IMG/VR virus record: IMGVR_UViG_3300046513_000343
Coordinates: 1 to 64,000 of that record
Reading direction: 5' to 3' (one strand)
Origin: a virus
DNA: 64,000 nucleotides
The notes beneath the pieces were generated by a model. It ran no database searches. It saw only the letters and a program-made list of their open reading frames with translations, and had not been told where the DNA came from. Shown here piece by piece: positions 40,554 through 49,549 of the stretch. A program made the translations under genes and the position numbers. Within the stretch, counting starts at the first letter, position 1. Each line of letters opens with the position of its first letter.

Positions 40554-43399
40554 TGCGCACCGCCGTACAGCTGCACCAGCCGGTCGAAGAAGTCAGCCCC
40601 CAGCGCGGCGACGACATCGGCGGGCACGATGAAGTCACCCTGCGCCATGCCGAGTGGTTGAGCGCTGCTTGGCAGCGGCCCCTGCGCGCCGCCGCTCGGC
40701 TGGTGGAACTGCGCCACCAGCTTGTCGAAGAAGTCGCGCCCCAGCGCCGCCACGACAGCGGCCGGAATGTGGTACTCGCCGTTCGACACCGCCAGCGGCT
40801 GGCCATTGGCCTGCGCCGCAATCGAGTCGGAGGTGCCGCTGCCGGGTCCGGCGATCAGGCCGCCGTTGGCCAGCCGCCCGTTGTTGAAGGCCGACCCGGA
40901 CAGCAGGTCGCGCGTCTGCGAATACGCCATCGCATCGTGCAGCGGGCTGTTGTTGAGCGCGTTCGGGGCCAGCCCCAGCGGAGCCAGGTTGTAGCTGGCC
41001 AGGTTGTCCGGCTCGCCCTCGGCGTTGGTGAACTCGCCGCCGCGTTGCAAGGTGTTGATGTAGTCGCCCTGGCTGTTGAACTGGGTCGGGTGGATCACCT
41101 GTTGCGCCGGGCGGGCCGCCCGCTGTTCGCTGGCCATGGCGGCATATTGCAAGTGTTGCCGCTGCTGGTCGGTCAGGCCGTCGTAGCCCACCATCTGCTC
41201 GATCAGGCCGCCGTCGGCGTAGGCTGCCTGCGCAATCGAGTCGGGGCGGGTGGTCTCGATGCCGTGCCGCTCGCCGATGCCCGGCGTGGCCGGTCCGGCC
41301 GGGCGCAGGGTGGTCGATGGCGGCGGCAGCGGTGGTGCGCTGCCATCGCCCGGCGTGAACACCATGCCGGTACGCTTGTTGGTGACCTCCTTGATGCCGA
41401 GATTGGCGTCCGGTAGGCCCGGTTGCGGGAAATTCGGGTCCACACCCGGCGGTGTCGGTGGCGTGTAGCCCGCCGCCTTCATCAACACGTCGGCAATCGG
41501 CGCCACCGCAGGCACGGCGGCGATCACTTCCGCCGTCTGCATGGCCGAGAACTGCGCCTCGGTGCCCTGCTTGACTGCGTTGGCGTTCTGCACCTTGTCC
41601 TTGACGCCCATGGACGCGATCTCGGCGTCGATCTTGCGCACCGTGGCGTCGATGATCTTCGGGTCCATCTTGGCGTCCAGCGCCTGCTGCAGCTGGTCGA
41701 TGGTGGCCTGCATCTGTTTCAGCTGCGGGTCCTCGTTCTGCATGTCGAAGAAGCGCGAACCGTCTTTGTAGCCGAGCTTGCCGAACAATTCCTTAATGAC
41801 TTCCTCGACCTTCAGGCCGAGGCGCATCAGGGAACCGTCGGAGAGCATGTCGCGCAGCGCGGTCATGCCGCTAATGAACTGTTTCACCTGGTCGGTCGGG
41901 TTGGTCGCGCCCATGCCGACATTCACATTCAGGGTGAACTCCTGCATCAGCATGTCGTCGGTGACTTGATCGACGCCGAACTTCTGCGCCAGCTGCGCCG
42001 CTTCGCCGCACAGGCCGACCAGCGTTTCGTCGGTCTCGTAGAACTGTTCCAGCAAGACGATCTGGCGCAGCACCGGCTCGACCCAGGTTTCCACGAACGT
42101 GCGCAGCTGGTAGCTGGACACCTGATTGGCGTTGGTGTCGAGCAGCTTCATGCCGCCCACGGTCTCGTTCAACTTCCTGTTCGACTGCACCGACGCCCCG
42201 CTGAACGCACCGGCCATGTCGTCGAAGTCCAGGTTCAGCACTTCCTGCTCCTTGTAGCTGGAGCCGGTGACGTCGTTGAACTCGACCACCTTGACGTCGT
42301 CTACGTCCTGCATCAGCGTCACCGAGCCCGGCACGTTGCGCGTGACGCTGCGGATATCCACTTGCTTGTTGCGCCGCGCGAAGTACCTTTTGTTCATCGC
42401 CAGCTTGACGTTGTCGATGCGCTGGTTGGCCACCTCGTTGATCTCGGCCTGCACGTCGCGCGTCAGGCGCGGCACCGAACTCGGGTAGGTCTTGTGCGTC
42501 TCGATGACGCACGAGCCGATCACGTAGGGCCGCTTGCCATGGAAGTAGCGCTGTTCCAGCGGCAGCGGCTCCGACAGCAGGTGTTCGCAGCCCAGCGTGT
42601 AGTACACGTAATCCGCGTCGTCCATGCTGACGATGTTCTTATGCACCCACACGATGTTGAAGGCGTTGTTGGCCTGCTGCTGGCTTTTGCTGTCCATGCG
42701 CTGGCCTTCGCGCTGCATGCGGATGGTGTCGCCGTAGCCCTTGGTGGCCGACAGGATGACCGCGTCCGGCAGCGTCTTCCACTTCGCCTCGCCGGTCTTC
42801 GGGTCCGGCGTGTTCATGCGCGCCTTGACTTCGCCCAGGTACATCGGGATCAGCTCGATCAGGTAGGGGCTGGTGCCGACCGGATCGGTCCAGCTCGCGC
42901 CTGGATCGAAGCGCAGGTTCTCGATGGGGATCAGGCGCACCTGCGGGCGGTCCAGCTTCTTCTTCTCGTTGTATTCCCAATACTGGTAGCTGGCCACCAC
43001 GCCCACCGTCTGCGCGTCCTGATAGGCACCGACCAGCGTCAGGAACCACGGTATCGACTTGGTCAGGCGGTACTGCAGCAGCTCGGCCATGACGGCGGCA
43101 CTGGCCTGCTGCAGCGGGTCGTTGTCGTTCTCGGCGGCGATCTGCACCACGTCCTGGGTGGCGAAGAAGGCCTCGGCGGCCACCGCCTCGTTCTTCCTGA
43201 TGGTGGCGCGCGTCTTGGGGCGGAACAAACGACTACGGCTCTTGTCGGCCAGATACTTGGAGCCGACCGGGTGCTGCCCCTGCGACTGGCGCAAGTCGGC
43301 CTCGATCTGCTGACGGATCGAGGCGTCGAAGTAGCTGGTGGACGCGGTGTAGGCGTCGCGCGCCAGCGTCAGCCAGTCGGGAGCGGTGTTGGTCATCAT
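40550..43399 (-). CDS. Portal (head-tail connector) protein with C-terminal extension
   Basis: 949 residues. Start MMTNTAPDWLTLARDAYTAS overlaps the upstream TGA. The body shows portal features: SRSRLFRPKTRATIRKNEA, GVVASYQYWEYNEKKKLDRP with RLIPIENLRFDPGA, long stem helices and GASVQSNRKLNETVGGMK. The C-terminal 200 residues are an extension with two repeats (VPADVVAALGADFFDRLV and IPAAVVAALGRDFFDKLV) and GPGSGTSDSIAAQANGQPLA, also seen in other virion proteins. The dodecameric ring is the packaging gate. Longer than typical portals because of the extension. Confidence 0.88.
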   Translation of the reverse strand: MMTNTAPDWLTLARDAYTASTSYFDASIRQQIEADLRQSQGQHPVGSKYLADKSRSRLFRPKTRATIRKNEAVAAEAFFATQDVVQIAAENDNDPLQQASAAVMAELLQYRLTKSIPWFLTLVGAYQDAQTVGVVASYQYWEYNEKKKLDRPQVRLIPIENLRFDPGASWTDPVGTSPYLIELIPMYLGEVKARMNTPDPKTGEAKWKTLPDAVILSATKGYGDTIRMQREGQRMDSKSQQQANNAFNIVWVHKNIVSMDDADYVYYTLGCEHLLSEPLPLEQRYFHGKRPYVIGSCVIETHKTYPSSVPRLTRDVQAEINEVANQRIDNVKLAMNKRYFARRNKQVDIRSVTRNVPGSVTLMQDVDDVKVVEFNDVTGSSYKEQEVLNLDFDDMAGAFSGASVQSNRKLNETVGGMKLLDTNANQVSSYQLRTFVETWVEPVLRQIVLLEQFYETDETLVGLCGEAAQLAQKFGVDQVTDDMLMQEFTLNVNVGMGATNPTDQVKQFISGMTALRDMLSDGSLMRLGLKVEEVIKELFGKLGYKDGSRFFDMQNEDPQLKQMQATIDQLQQALDAKMDPKIIDATVRKIDAEIASMGVKDKVQNANAVKQGTEAQFSAMQTAEVIAAVPAVAPIADVLMKAAGYTPPTPPGVDPNFPQPGLPDANLGIKEVTNKRTGMVFTPGDGSAPPLPPPSTTLRPAGPATPGIGERHGIETTRPDSIAQAAYADGGLIEQMVGYDGLTDQQRQHLQYAAMASEQRAARPAQQVIHPTQFNSQGDYINTLQRGGEFTNAEGEPDNLASYNLAPLGLAPNALNNSPLHDAMAYSQTRDLLSGSAFNNGRLANGGLIAGPGSGTSDSIAAQANGQPLAVSNGEYHIPAAVVAALGRDFFDKLVAQFHQPSGGAQGPLPSSAQPLGMAQGDFIVPADVVAALGADFFDRLVQLYGGAQ

Positions 43400-43752
43400 G
43401 TGTCGAATGTGAATTCGCCCTTGAAATCGGTTTTCAGGTCGGCGTACTGCTGTTCGTTGAAGCGGCCAGCCTGCAGGCGGTAGCGCTCCAGCAGCTCGCC
43501 CCCGGCGCGGATCACGTCGGCCTTGAAGGCACTGGCGCTGTAGATATCGGGAATCTTGATGACAAAGCCCATGTTCCCCGACAGCAGCAGGTTGCGGATG
43601 ATGCACAGCCCCGTCTTCGAGTCCGCCGACACCGCCCACAAGTGCGGCGCGGGGTAGTGCGCCACCAGCGCATCGGCCATGGTCTTGGCCATCAGGTGGT
43701 CATTTGCCGTGGTGACGGCGGTCTCGTCCAGGCCGTTGAGCAGTCGTGTCAT
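43396..43752 (-). CDS. Hypothetical protein upstream of portal
   Basis: 118 residues: MTRLLNGLDETAVTTANDHL ... GEFTFDT, mixed alpha/beta with a central strand LCIIRNLLLSGNMGFVIKI. The stop overlaps the portal ATG. Weak ribosome site (GAGAACC). No family recognised. Confidence 0.7.
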   Translation of the reverse strand: MTRLLNGLDETAVTTANDHLMAKTMADALVAHYPAPHLWAVSADSKTGLCIIRNLLLSGNMGFVIKIPDIYSASAFKADVIRAGGELLERYRLQAGRFNEQQYADLKTDFKGEFTFDT

Positions 43753-43758
43753 AGGTTC

Positions 43759-43944
43759 TCAGTCGTCGTACTGGTCTGGTTCGGTCTCGGATTGGATCAA
43801 GCGCGCTTTCTCGCTCTCCGACAGCCACTGGTATTGCACCCAGCTGTAGTAGTGGCGGATCGCTTCCGGCAGCGCGTCGTACTCGGCGCGTGCCTGATCG
43901 CGCTGTTCGTCCATGGCCTCCTGGCGGGTGCGCGGGAAACTCAT
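43759..43944 (-). CDS. Small hypothetical protein
   Basis: 61 residues: MSFPRTRQEAMDEQRDQARA, then YYSWVQYQWLSESEKARLIQ. The ATG overlaps the preceding TGA. Highly charged helix pair. One of a row of tiny genes between terminase and portal. Confidence 0.7.
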   Translation of the reverse strand: MSFPRTRQEAMDEQRDQARAEYDALPEAIRHYYSWVQYQWLSESEKARLIQSETEPDQYDD

Positions 43945-44162
43945 GGCGTGCCTGCGTCGGCGGCTACGTCGCCGATGAAGCGGAACGACTCGATGGTCCC
44001 GATCTCGCCGCGCAGCGGTTCCAGGCTGGGCAGATTGGCATCGGCGCGCTGGGCGTAGCGCTGGCGGCTGCGTAGCATCAGGTACTGGCCGCGCGGCGTC
44101 ATGTCGAACAGGTCGGCACCGCGCCAGCAGCGGCGCGATATCTGCCAAGTCAGGTAGGGCAT
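43941..44162 (-). CDS. Small basic hypothetical protein
   Basis: 73 residues: MPYLTWQISRRCWRGADLFD, then GQYLMLRSRQRYAQRAD. GAAGGAG lies 7 bases before this ATG, which I prefer to an upstream TTG. Coupled to the next gene by ATGA. Unknown. Confidence 0.7.
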   Translation of the reverse strand: MPYLTWQISRRCWRGADLFDMTPRGQYLMLRSRQRYAQRADANLPSLEPLRGEIGTIESFRFIGDVAADAGTP

Positions 44163-44173
44163 GGGCGGCTCCT

Positions 44174-44356
44174 TCAAGGTGGCGGTGGGTCGTCGTCCAG
44201 CGGGCGCGGGTCGTACAGCGAGTTGTCGGTGCGCGTGCGTCCGTTGCTGAAGGTGTAGGTGCCGCCCGGCGAGGGCGTGTTCGCTTCCGGGTCGGCCAGT
44301 CCGACTTCGTTGCTCCAGAGCTGGGTGGTGAAGCTGGGGATGGTCGGATCAGGCAT
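44174..44356 (-). CDS. Small hypothetical protein
   Basis: 60 residues: MPDPTIPSFTTQLWSNEVGL, then GGTYTFSNGRTRTDNSLYDP and a DDDPPPP tail. AAAGGAGG 5-6 bases upstream decides the start. Unknown, no motif recognised. Confidence 0.7.
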   Translation of the reverse strand: MPDPTIPSFTTQLWSNEVGLADPEANTPSPGGTYTFSNGRTRTDNSLYDPRPLDDDPPPP

Positions 44357-44357
44357 G

Positions 44358-44618
44358 TCAGCCTCCTTTAAAGCCGCGCCCCTGGTGCTTGCTCGACGCG
44401 GGCACATGGTTGTTGGCGGCGTTGTGGGTATCGGTGCGCACCACCCCGCGCGGCGTGGCCACGCTGGGCACCAGACGCTGGCTGGCGGCCACCGGCGGGC
44501 GCGCCATCGGCGAGGGCGCGGGCATGGGCGCTGGCGGTGGCGGTGCGGACTGGACCGGCAGCGGTGGCGGCGGGCCTTGAACTGGCATGGGCGGCAGGGG
44601 CGCTTTCAACTTGGACAT
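44358..44618 (-). CDS. Small proline-rich protein
   Basis: 86 residues: MSKLKAPLPPMPVQGPPPPL and further Pro/Ala runs, ending HQGRGFKGG. Probably disordered. An in-frame ATG four codons earlier is possible but has a poorer site. Role unknown. Confidence 0.65.
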   Translation of the reverse strand: MSKLKAPLPPMPVQGPPPPLPVQSAPPPPAPMPAPSPMARPPVAASQRLVPSVATPRGVVRTDTHNAANNHVPASSKHQGRGFKGG

Positions 44619-44633
44619 GGCGGGCATCCTCGG

Positions 44634-44900
44634 TTATAGGTACTGCACTTCATTGCGGCAGGTAATGAGCCGGGGCGCGCTGGCCTGCACGGTGAACACC
44701 AGCTCGATGCCGTGGAACTGTCCGTGCAGGCCGTGCGCGATCTGGTCCTGATAGAAACGTGGTTCGCTGTACAGGTCCGGCTTGAGCGCCGGGTGCAGCT
44801 CGAAGCGGCGCGGCTTGCGGCCCTGGTAGGTCTTGATGTGCTGGTGCAGTGCGTGTTCGAGCATGTGCGTCAGACCGCACGCCAGTTCTGGTAGTTCCAT
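44634..44900 (-). CDS. Hypothetical protein
   Basis: 88 residues: MELPELACGLTHMLEHALHQ then FELHPALKPDLYSEPRFYQD and HGIELVFTVQASAPRLITC. His-rich helix and a beta strand; GGAGA about 10 bases before the ATG. No family recognised. Confidence 0.7.
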   Translation of the reverse strand: MELPELACGLTHMLEHALHQHIKTYQGRKPRRFELHPALKPDLYSEPRFYQDQIAHGLHGQFHGIELVFTVQASAPRLITCRNEVQYL

Positions 44901-44980
44901 GCGGGGTTTCTCCGACAAAGCCCCGATCCGGCTTGCATAGCGGGCCGTGGTGGCGTTTAAACGGGGACGCCGGTAGGTTG

Positions 44981-45130
44981 CTACCAGCAGAAACAGGGGT
45001 TGAAGGAGCGCACCAGCCAGACCACCGTGGCCAGCATTGCGCCGACGATCAAGAGCCACAGCAGCGTGGCGACGACGTAGACCATGGGGCTGGGCCGGGA
45101 CGAGTGCGGGCGGTAGTGGGGCAGCGGCAT
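44981..45130 (-). CDS. Small single-span membrane protein
   Basis: 49 residues starting MPLPHYRPHSSRPSPMVYVV. One strong hydrophobic helix (about 17-40, VYVVATLLWLLIVGAMLATV) flanked by basic residues, C-terminus FNPCFCW. AGGAGG lies 5 bases before the ATG. The sequence fits a type II or III small membrane protein; holin-like or lysis-related use is possible but unproven. Confidence 0.65.
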   Translation of the reverse strand: MPLPHYRPHSSRPSPMVYVVATLLWLLIVGAMLATVVWLVRSFNPCFCW

Positions 45131-45156
45131 ACGGTCCTCCTGTCGGTTGGCTGTGC

Positions 45157-46773
45157 TCACATGCCGTCGGCGTAGGTTTCCGGCTCCAGCATGCGTTCGT
45201 CGATGATCTGCGGCGGCACCGGCTCCATGTCGTACAGGCGGCTGGCGGCGTCGATCAGGTCCTTCTTGGCGCTGAACGGGTAGGTCAGGAATTCTTCGAG
45301 AAAACCCTTGTTCAGGCTGTACACATTGCCCTCGTGGTCGCGGCGCTGCACCGGCTTGAAGATGCGGAACGGCTGGCCCTGCTCGCGGATGCGGCGCTGG
45401 TTGGCGGTCTCGGTGGGCGTCACGGTGGCCAGGAAGAACTTGTGCCCCATGAAGTCGGGCTGCAACCTCTGCACGCGGTCGTCCTTGGCCTGCGCGCCGT
45501 CGGAAGTCCAGTTCAGTTCCTCGATGGCAAACGCATCCTTGTCGCGCACCATTTGTTCCTCGAAATACTCAAGGTCGGCCTGCATGCCATAGCGCTCGTA
45601 GCCGACCTTGACCATTTGCACGCCCGGTTGTGCCAGCCACACGCGGCGCAGGCCGCGCAGGGCCTCCCAGCGCTCGCGCAGGCCCATCTTGTGGCGGTAG
45701 CCGTCCAACAGATATTTGTTGTTGCCCGCGTCGACGCCGATCACCGCCATGGCCGTGTTGTCCGACCCCTTCTTTTTGCTGTGGGCCGGGTCAACCATGA
45801 TGTACACGTTGAGCGTGGCGGGCCGCACATCGATGAACGACAGCCACTCCTTGCGGAACATCGCCTCGTTGCCCGCCGCCGGGTTCTGCAATTGCTGGCA
45901 GGCGATGGTGGCCGGACCCTGCACCAGCTTCTTGGCAGCCCACGCCTCGGCGGTCAGGAACACCGGCACGCCGTCCGGCATGCCGTTGGCGGTGGCCGGG
46001 AAGATGCGCGCCTTCAATGCGCCGCGCTCCAGGATGGCGTTGTAGCTGTCGGCAAAGCTGTAGCGGGTCCCAAAATGCCATGCGCGCGTGTTGCCGTTCT
46101 CACCGCGCGCGCCCAGGTTGTCGGACAGCTCCCATGCGCTGGTGGTCTTGCTGACCTGATCCGGCGTGCTGACCGACTCGCGCGTGACGACGTCGTCATA
46201 CACGCGCAGCATGAAGTGCGCGCCGGTCGGCTGACCATCGACTAGGCCGTGCGCCTCGACTGACGCCTCTTTGGGGTTGGACTTGCGGCGCACCACAATG
46301 CCCTTTTCCTCGCTCCACTTGCTGCTCTCGTTGCGCGGGTCGGCGTACAGCACGTCCGGGTAGGTCTGCTGCAGCTCGCGGTTCGCTTCCAACTCCTGTT
46401 TGATCTGCAGCAGGAATTTACGGGCAACGGGCTTGGTATGGCTGAAAATGCCGATGGTGCACTCGGGGTCGATCAGCAGTTCCTGGATGATCCCGGCGAA
46501 ACTGCCCAGGGTGCTCTTGTAATGCTCGCGCGCCCATAGGTCCAGGTGCCCATCCGGGGCCGCCTCCAGTTCGCGGCAGCGCGCGTACAGCCACGGATGC
46601 ACCGCATCGAGCCGGTGCAGCAGGCGCACCAGCAGATAGAAACGGTCATTGCGGCCCAGCCAGGCCTTGCCCGGCAGGCCGTATTGGCGTTCGATGACCT
46701 GCCATAGGTCGGCAATGCAGTCAAACGGCGCACTCTGCAGCGCCACCCTTACATCACTCGGTAGCGTCAGCAT
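45157..46773 (-). CDS. Terminase large subunit
   Basis: 538 residues. ATPase A motif in WAREHYKSTLG (about 80-90, an R-EHYKST variant), Walker B with DD at 193-194 in MLRVYDDVV. Nuclease domain with Asp328 in IMVDPA, acidic YERYGMQADLEYFEE near 395-410 and KDLIDAAS near the end. This is the packaging motor that cuts concatemers. It starts 20 bases before the end of the small-subunit gene. Confidence 0.92.
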   Translation of the reverse strand: MLTLPSDVRVALQSAPFDCIADLWQVIERQYGLPGKAWLGRNDRFYLLVRLLHRLDAVHPWLYARCRELEAAPDGHLDLWAREHYKSTLGSFAGIIQELLIDPECTIGIFSHTKPVARKFLLQIKQELEANRELQQTYPDVLYADPRNESSKWSEEKGIVVRRKSNPKEASVEAHGLVDGQPTGAHFMLRVYDDVVTRESVSTPDQVSKTTSAWELSDNLGARGENGNTRAWHFGTRYSFADSYNAILERGALKARIFPATANGMPDGVPVFLTAEAWAAKKLVQGPATIACQQLQNPAAGNEAMFRKEWLSFIDVRPATLNVYIMVDPAHSKKKGSDNTAMAVIGVDAGNNKYLLDGYRHKMGLRERWEALRGLRRVWLAQPGVQMVKVGYERYGMQADLEYFEEQMVRDKDAFAIEELNWTSDGAQAKDDRVQRLQPDFMGHKFFLATVTPTETANQRRIREQGQPFRIFKPVQRRDHEGNVYSLNKGFLEEFLTYPFSAKKDLIDAASRLYDMEPVPPQIIDERMLEPETYADGM

Positions 46774-47317
46774 CGCCGCCAGCGGGCTGTTCTAGGCGGC
46801 GCTTGAAGGCGGCGCGCAGCTCGGCGAAGCCGTCGCCGATATCCACCGACACGGACGCCTCGGGCGGCTCGTCGGCGTCCAGCGAACGTACTTTACGGAT
46901 GGTCTCGACGGCGATCTTGTTCGATTCGACAATCAGCTTGACGTCCTTGGGGTGGTCCACCTGTGAGCACATGGCCAGCAGGGTGGCCATGCAGCGGCGT
47001 GCCACGGTCAGGCCCATGTTCATGTCGGCTACGTCCTGGCTGGCCGCGTCCAGGCGTAGCTGACGAACTGCGTCATCAGTGAAGGCGTTCGTCATGTCCT
47101 CGCCAAGTGGGACGCCTGCCATGGCCTCACGCACCATGCCGCGCTTGACCTCGGCGTTGCCCTTGACCCAGCCGTGCCGCTTGGCGTGACGGCGCAATGT
47201 CGCTTCCGGGATGCCGTACTTGTTGGCCAGGGCATTCACGCTCCAGCCGCCCGCCATGAAATCCAGCTCGGCGGCGGCGAAGTCGTACTGCGCTGGCGGC
47301 GTGCTGTTCGCTGCCAT
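46754..47317 (-). CDS. Terminase small subunit
   Basis: 187 residues. Helix-turn-helix at about 24-50 (WSVNALANKYGIPEATLRRH, HGWVKG) followed by a helical oligomerisation region, C-terminus acidic. Position directly before the large subunit, and length, fit TerS. It recognises the packaging site. First gene of the 47-kb leftward transcription unit. Confidence 0.82.
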   Translation of the reverse strand: MAANSTPPAQYDFAAAELDFMAGGWSVNALANKYGIPEATLRRHAKRHGWVKGNAEVKRGMVREAMAGVPLGEDMTNAFTDDAVRQLRLDAASQDVADMNMGLTVARRCMATLLAMCSQVDHPKDVKLIVESNKIAVETIRKVRSLDADEPPEASVSVDIGDGFAELRAAFKRRLEQPAGGDADATE

Positions 47318-47320
47318 GAT

Positions 47321-47402
47321 TTGGTCCTTGAATATGTAGCACTATGCTATATAGTGAATGAACGGGCAATTGCGCCCGCGCCCCGCTATGCCACTGGAGA
47401 CT
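47321..47402. promoter_or_regulatory. Divergent intergenic control region
   Basis: AT-rich compared with its surroundings. A perfect inverted repeat CACTAT-GCTAT-ATAGTG lies at 47340-47356. TTGGTC (47321-47326), 16 bases, TATGCT (47343-47348) could be a plus-strand promoter overlapping the dyad. An operator for switching between terminase-side and early-side transcription is plausible. Individual boxes are weak. Confidence 0.4.
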
Positions 47403-48257
47403 ATGATGACTACCACCGCTCTGAGCAACGACCAGCTGATGAAGTACGCCCCTTCCATCTTCGCCACGTCGGCGTGGAACGGCGTGTCGGACCGCTACGC
47501 TTTCATCCCCACCATCGAGGTTGTCGAAGGCCTGCGCCGCGAGGGATTCATGCCGGTGCGCGCCCAGCAAAGCGCCTGCCGCGTCGAGGGCAAGGAGGCC
47601 TACACCAAGCACATGATCCGCTTCCAGCGCGCGCAGGACATGGTCGACCGGCAGGCCGTCAACCCCGGCCACCACTTCTATGCGCAGCATGGCGAGCTGG
47701 AACCGGAAATCCCCGAGATCGTGCTGGTCAACTCGCACGACCGCTCCAGCGGCTACCAGCTTGAAGCGGGCCTGTTCCGCCTGAAATGCTCCAACGGCCT
47801 GACGGTCAAGTCGTCCGACCTGGGTTCGATCAGCGTGCGCCATTCCGGCAACGTATCGGACATGGTCATCGATGGCTGCTGCCGCATCATCGAGAGCATG
47901 CCCAAGGTGCTGGAGCATGTGGACACCATGAAGCGCATCCAGCTCGACCCGCGCGAGCAGGCCATCTTCGCCGCTGCCGCCGTGCAGCTGCGCTACCCCA
48001 ATGACGAGGACGGCAAGTACACCGCCCCCTTCCAGCCCGCCGACTTGCTGGTCCCGCGCCGCCGCGACGACGCCCTGCCCGACCTGTGGACCACCTTCAA
48101 CACCGTGCAAGAGAACTTCATGAAGGGCGGTCTGCGCGGGCGCGGCACCACCGGCAAGCGCATGCACACCCGCGCGGTGAACTCGGTCAATGAGGATTTG
48201 CGCCTGAATAAAGCGTTGTGGGTGCTGGCCGAACAGATGGCAGTCTTGAAGGCCTGA
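47403..48257 (+). CDS. DUF932 phage/plasmid-like protein
   Basis: 284 residues from MMTTTALSNDQLMKYAPSIF; GGAGA precedes the ATG. Residues 40-130 (VRAQQSACRVEGKEAYTKHM) and later EAGLFRLKCSNGLTVKSSDL belong to the DUF932 family found in phages and plasmids. Function unknown; commonly linked to early takeover or anti-defence regions. First gene of the plus-strand operon, adjacent to the divergent region. Confidence 0.85.
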   Translation: MMTTTALSNDQLMKYAPSIFATSAWNGVSDRYAFIPTIEVVEGLRREGFMPVRAQQSACRVEGKEAYTKHMIRFQRAQDMVDRQAVNPGHHFYAQHGELEPEIPEIVLVNSHDRSSGYQLEAGLFRLKCSNGLTVKSSDLGSISVRHSGNVSDMVIDGCCRIIESMPKVLEHVDTMKRIQLDPREQAIFAAAAVQLRYPNDEDGKYTAPFQPADLLVPRRRDDALPDLWTTFNTVQENFMKGGLRGRGTTGKRMHTRAVNSVNEDLRLNKALWVLAEQMAVLKA

Positions 48258-48334
48258 GCCAGCACGGACCGGGGCATGCCGCCCCGGTTCGTCACCTCGT
48301 CACCCATTCTCGTCACTTACACAAGGAGTTCGTC

Positions 48335-48697
48335 ATGACACATCAAGTTAGGCTGGAAAAGAGCAAGCATCGCGGCTGGCAGGCCACCACCGATGTAGCG
48401 CTGGAGGGCACTCGCGTGCTGCAGATTCAAACCAGCAAGCGCGAATCGAATGGCCGTGCTGCTGGCGTCAGCGCCTTTGCGTCCGTCCACAAGGTCGAAC
48501 GCGGCTTCCTGACGTTTGAGCTGTTCGGCGACTACAGCAAGACCGTGGCACTGGACGCCAACGCGCGCAGCACTGAGAAAACGGTAGCACTGGTGCACGC
48601 GCAGGCGCTGGGCCAGCTCGATGCCATCCTGGCTGAGGTCAAGGCATACTACGCGGCCAAGGACGCCAAGGAGGCCCAGCGGGCGCATGCGGCCTAA
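48335..48697 (+). CDS. Small hypothetical protein
   Basis: 120 residues: MTHQVRLEKSKHRGWQATTD ... AYYAAKDAKEAQRAHAA. AAGGAG lies 8 bases before ATG. Basic N-terminus, alpha/beta core, helical C-terminus. A hairpin-like GGGGCATGCCGCCCC is in the 77-base gap before it. Unknown. Confidence 0.75.
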   Translation: MTHQVRLEKSKHRGWQATTDVALEGTRVLQIQTSKRESNGRAAGVSAFASVHKVERGFLTFELFGDYSKTVALDANARSTEKTVALVHAQALGQLDAILAEVKAYYAAKDAKEAQRAHAA

Positions 48698-48698
48698 T

Positions 48699-48775
48699 GC
48701 CAGTGTCAGCGCCTCTCGCGGGGCGCTCACGCGGGCACTATCCCGATCCACCAACCACCCACCAAGGAGAACACC
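48699..48775 (+). repeat. Leader repeat copy 1
   Basis: Starts GCCAGTGTCAGCGCC, holds the hairpin AGCGCC (48708-48713)/GGCGCT (48722-48727), then TCCCGAT and ACCCACCAAGGAG. Most of it recurs at 49550-49625, also just before a gene. Confidence 0.7.
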
Positions 48776-49549
48776 ATGACTGCCCCACTGACCACCATCG
48801 ATGGCTACAACGTCATCGCGCTGGGCGAGCCGCCCGAATTCTATGTCGAGACCACCATCGACGGATGGCGCTACATCGCCTCACTGGCTTCCCTGAACAC
48901 CACCTGTGAGCTGGTATGCGCCTCCAGCGGGCTGGACCCTGACCGCATCCATCAAGTTCCCCTCTCCGCCATTGAACACATTGACGCCTGGGTCAATGAG
49001 AACGGCGAGGACCCGGACGACGACGACGACGCCTGCGACAACCAGTTCGGCCTGTTCTGCCCGCAGTGCGGGGCCAGCGACCAGCTTGACATCACCGCCA
49101 CCGTCAAGGTGCGCCTGACTGCGGACGGCACCGACGAGGACCAAGCGCACAACGGCGGCACCGGCCACGAATGGCACGACGAATCGCCCTGCACCTGCCT
49201 CGCTTGCGACTATGACGGCACCGTGGCCGAGTTTGAACCGGCCTATCAGGCGGAAAAGAAGGCGATTCAGGACCGTCTGCTCCACCCCGCCAACCTCGCC
49301 AAGCTGCCACCGCAGGCGTTCGTTGAGAACACCGGATTGTGCACTGGCCCGCATGGCATCCCGCCTGTCATCAGCGTGACACGCGGCGAAACGGGCTACA
49401 ACCCGATCTACACCAATATGACCGCCGCTGCGTTGAACGAGGCCAGCGGCGTCACCCCAGCACAAGCCAGAGCCATGTTCAACGGCTCGCTGTTCGGCTG
49501 GGGCACGCCCGGTGCCGATCCTGACAACCCGATCAACCAGAAGGACTGA
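48776..49549 (+). CDS. Zinc-ribbon-containing hypothetical protein
   Basis: 257 residues: MTAPLTTIDGYNVIALGEPP. Two CxxC pairs, CPQC (about residue 95) and CLAC (about residue 140), suggest a zinc site. Acidic linker DPDDDDDACD before the first pair. AAGGAG 8 bases upstream. Unknown role, perhaps nucleic-acid binding. Confidence 0.8.
   Translation: MTAPLTTIDGYNVIALGEPPEFYVETTIDGWRYIASLASLNTTCELVCASSGLDPDRIHQVPLSAIEHIDAWVNENGEDPDDDDDACDNQFGLFCPQCGASDQLDITATVKVRLTADGTDEDQAHNGGTGHEWHDESPCTCLACDYDGTVAEFEPAYQAEKKAIQDRLLHPANLAKLPPQAFVENTGLCTGPHGIPPVISVTRGETGYNPIYTNMTAAALNEASGVTPAQARAMFNGSLFGWGTPGADPDNPINQKD

Noticed and set aside
45037-46245. 402-codon plus-strand frame opposite terminase
   Set aside because: Shadow of the large terminase, whose catalytic motifs are plain on the minus strand.
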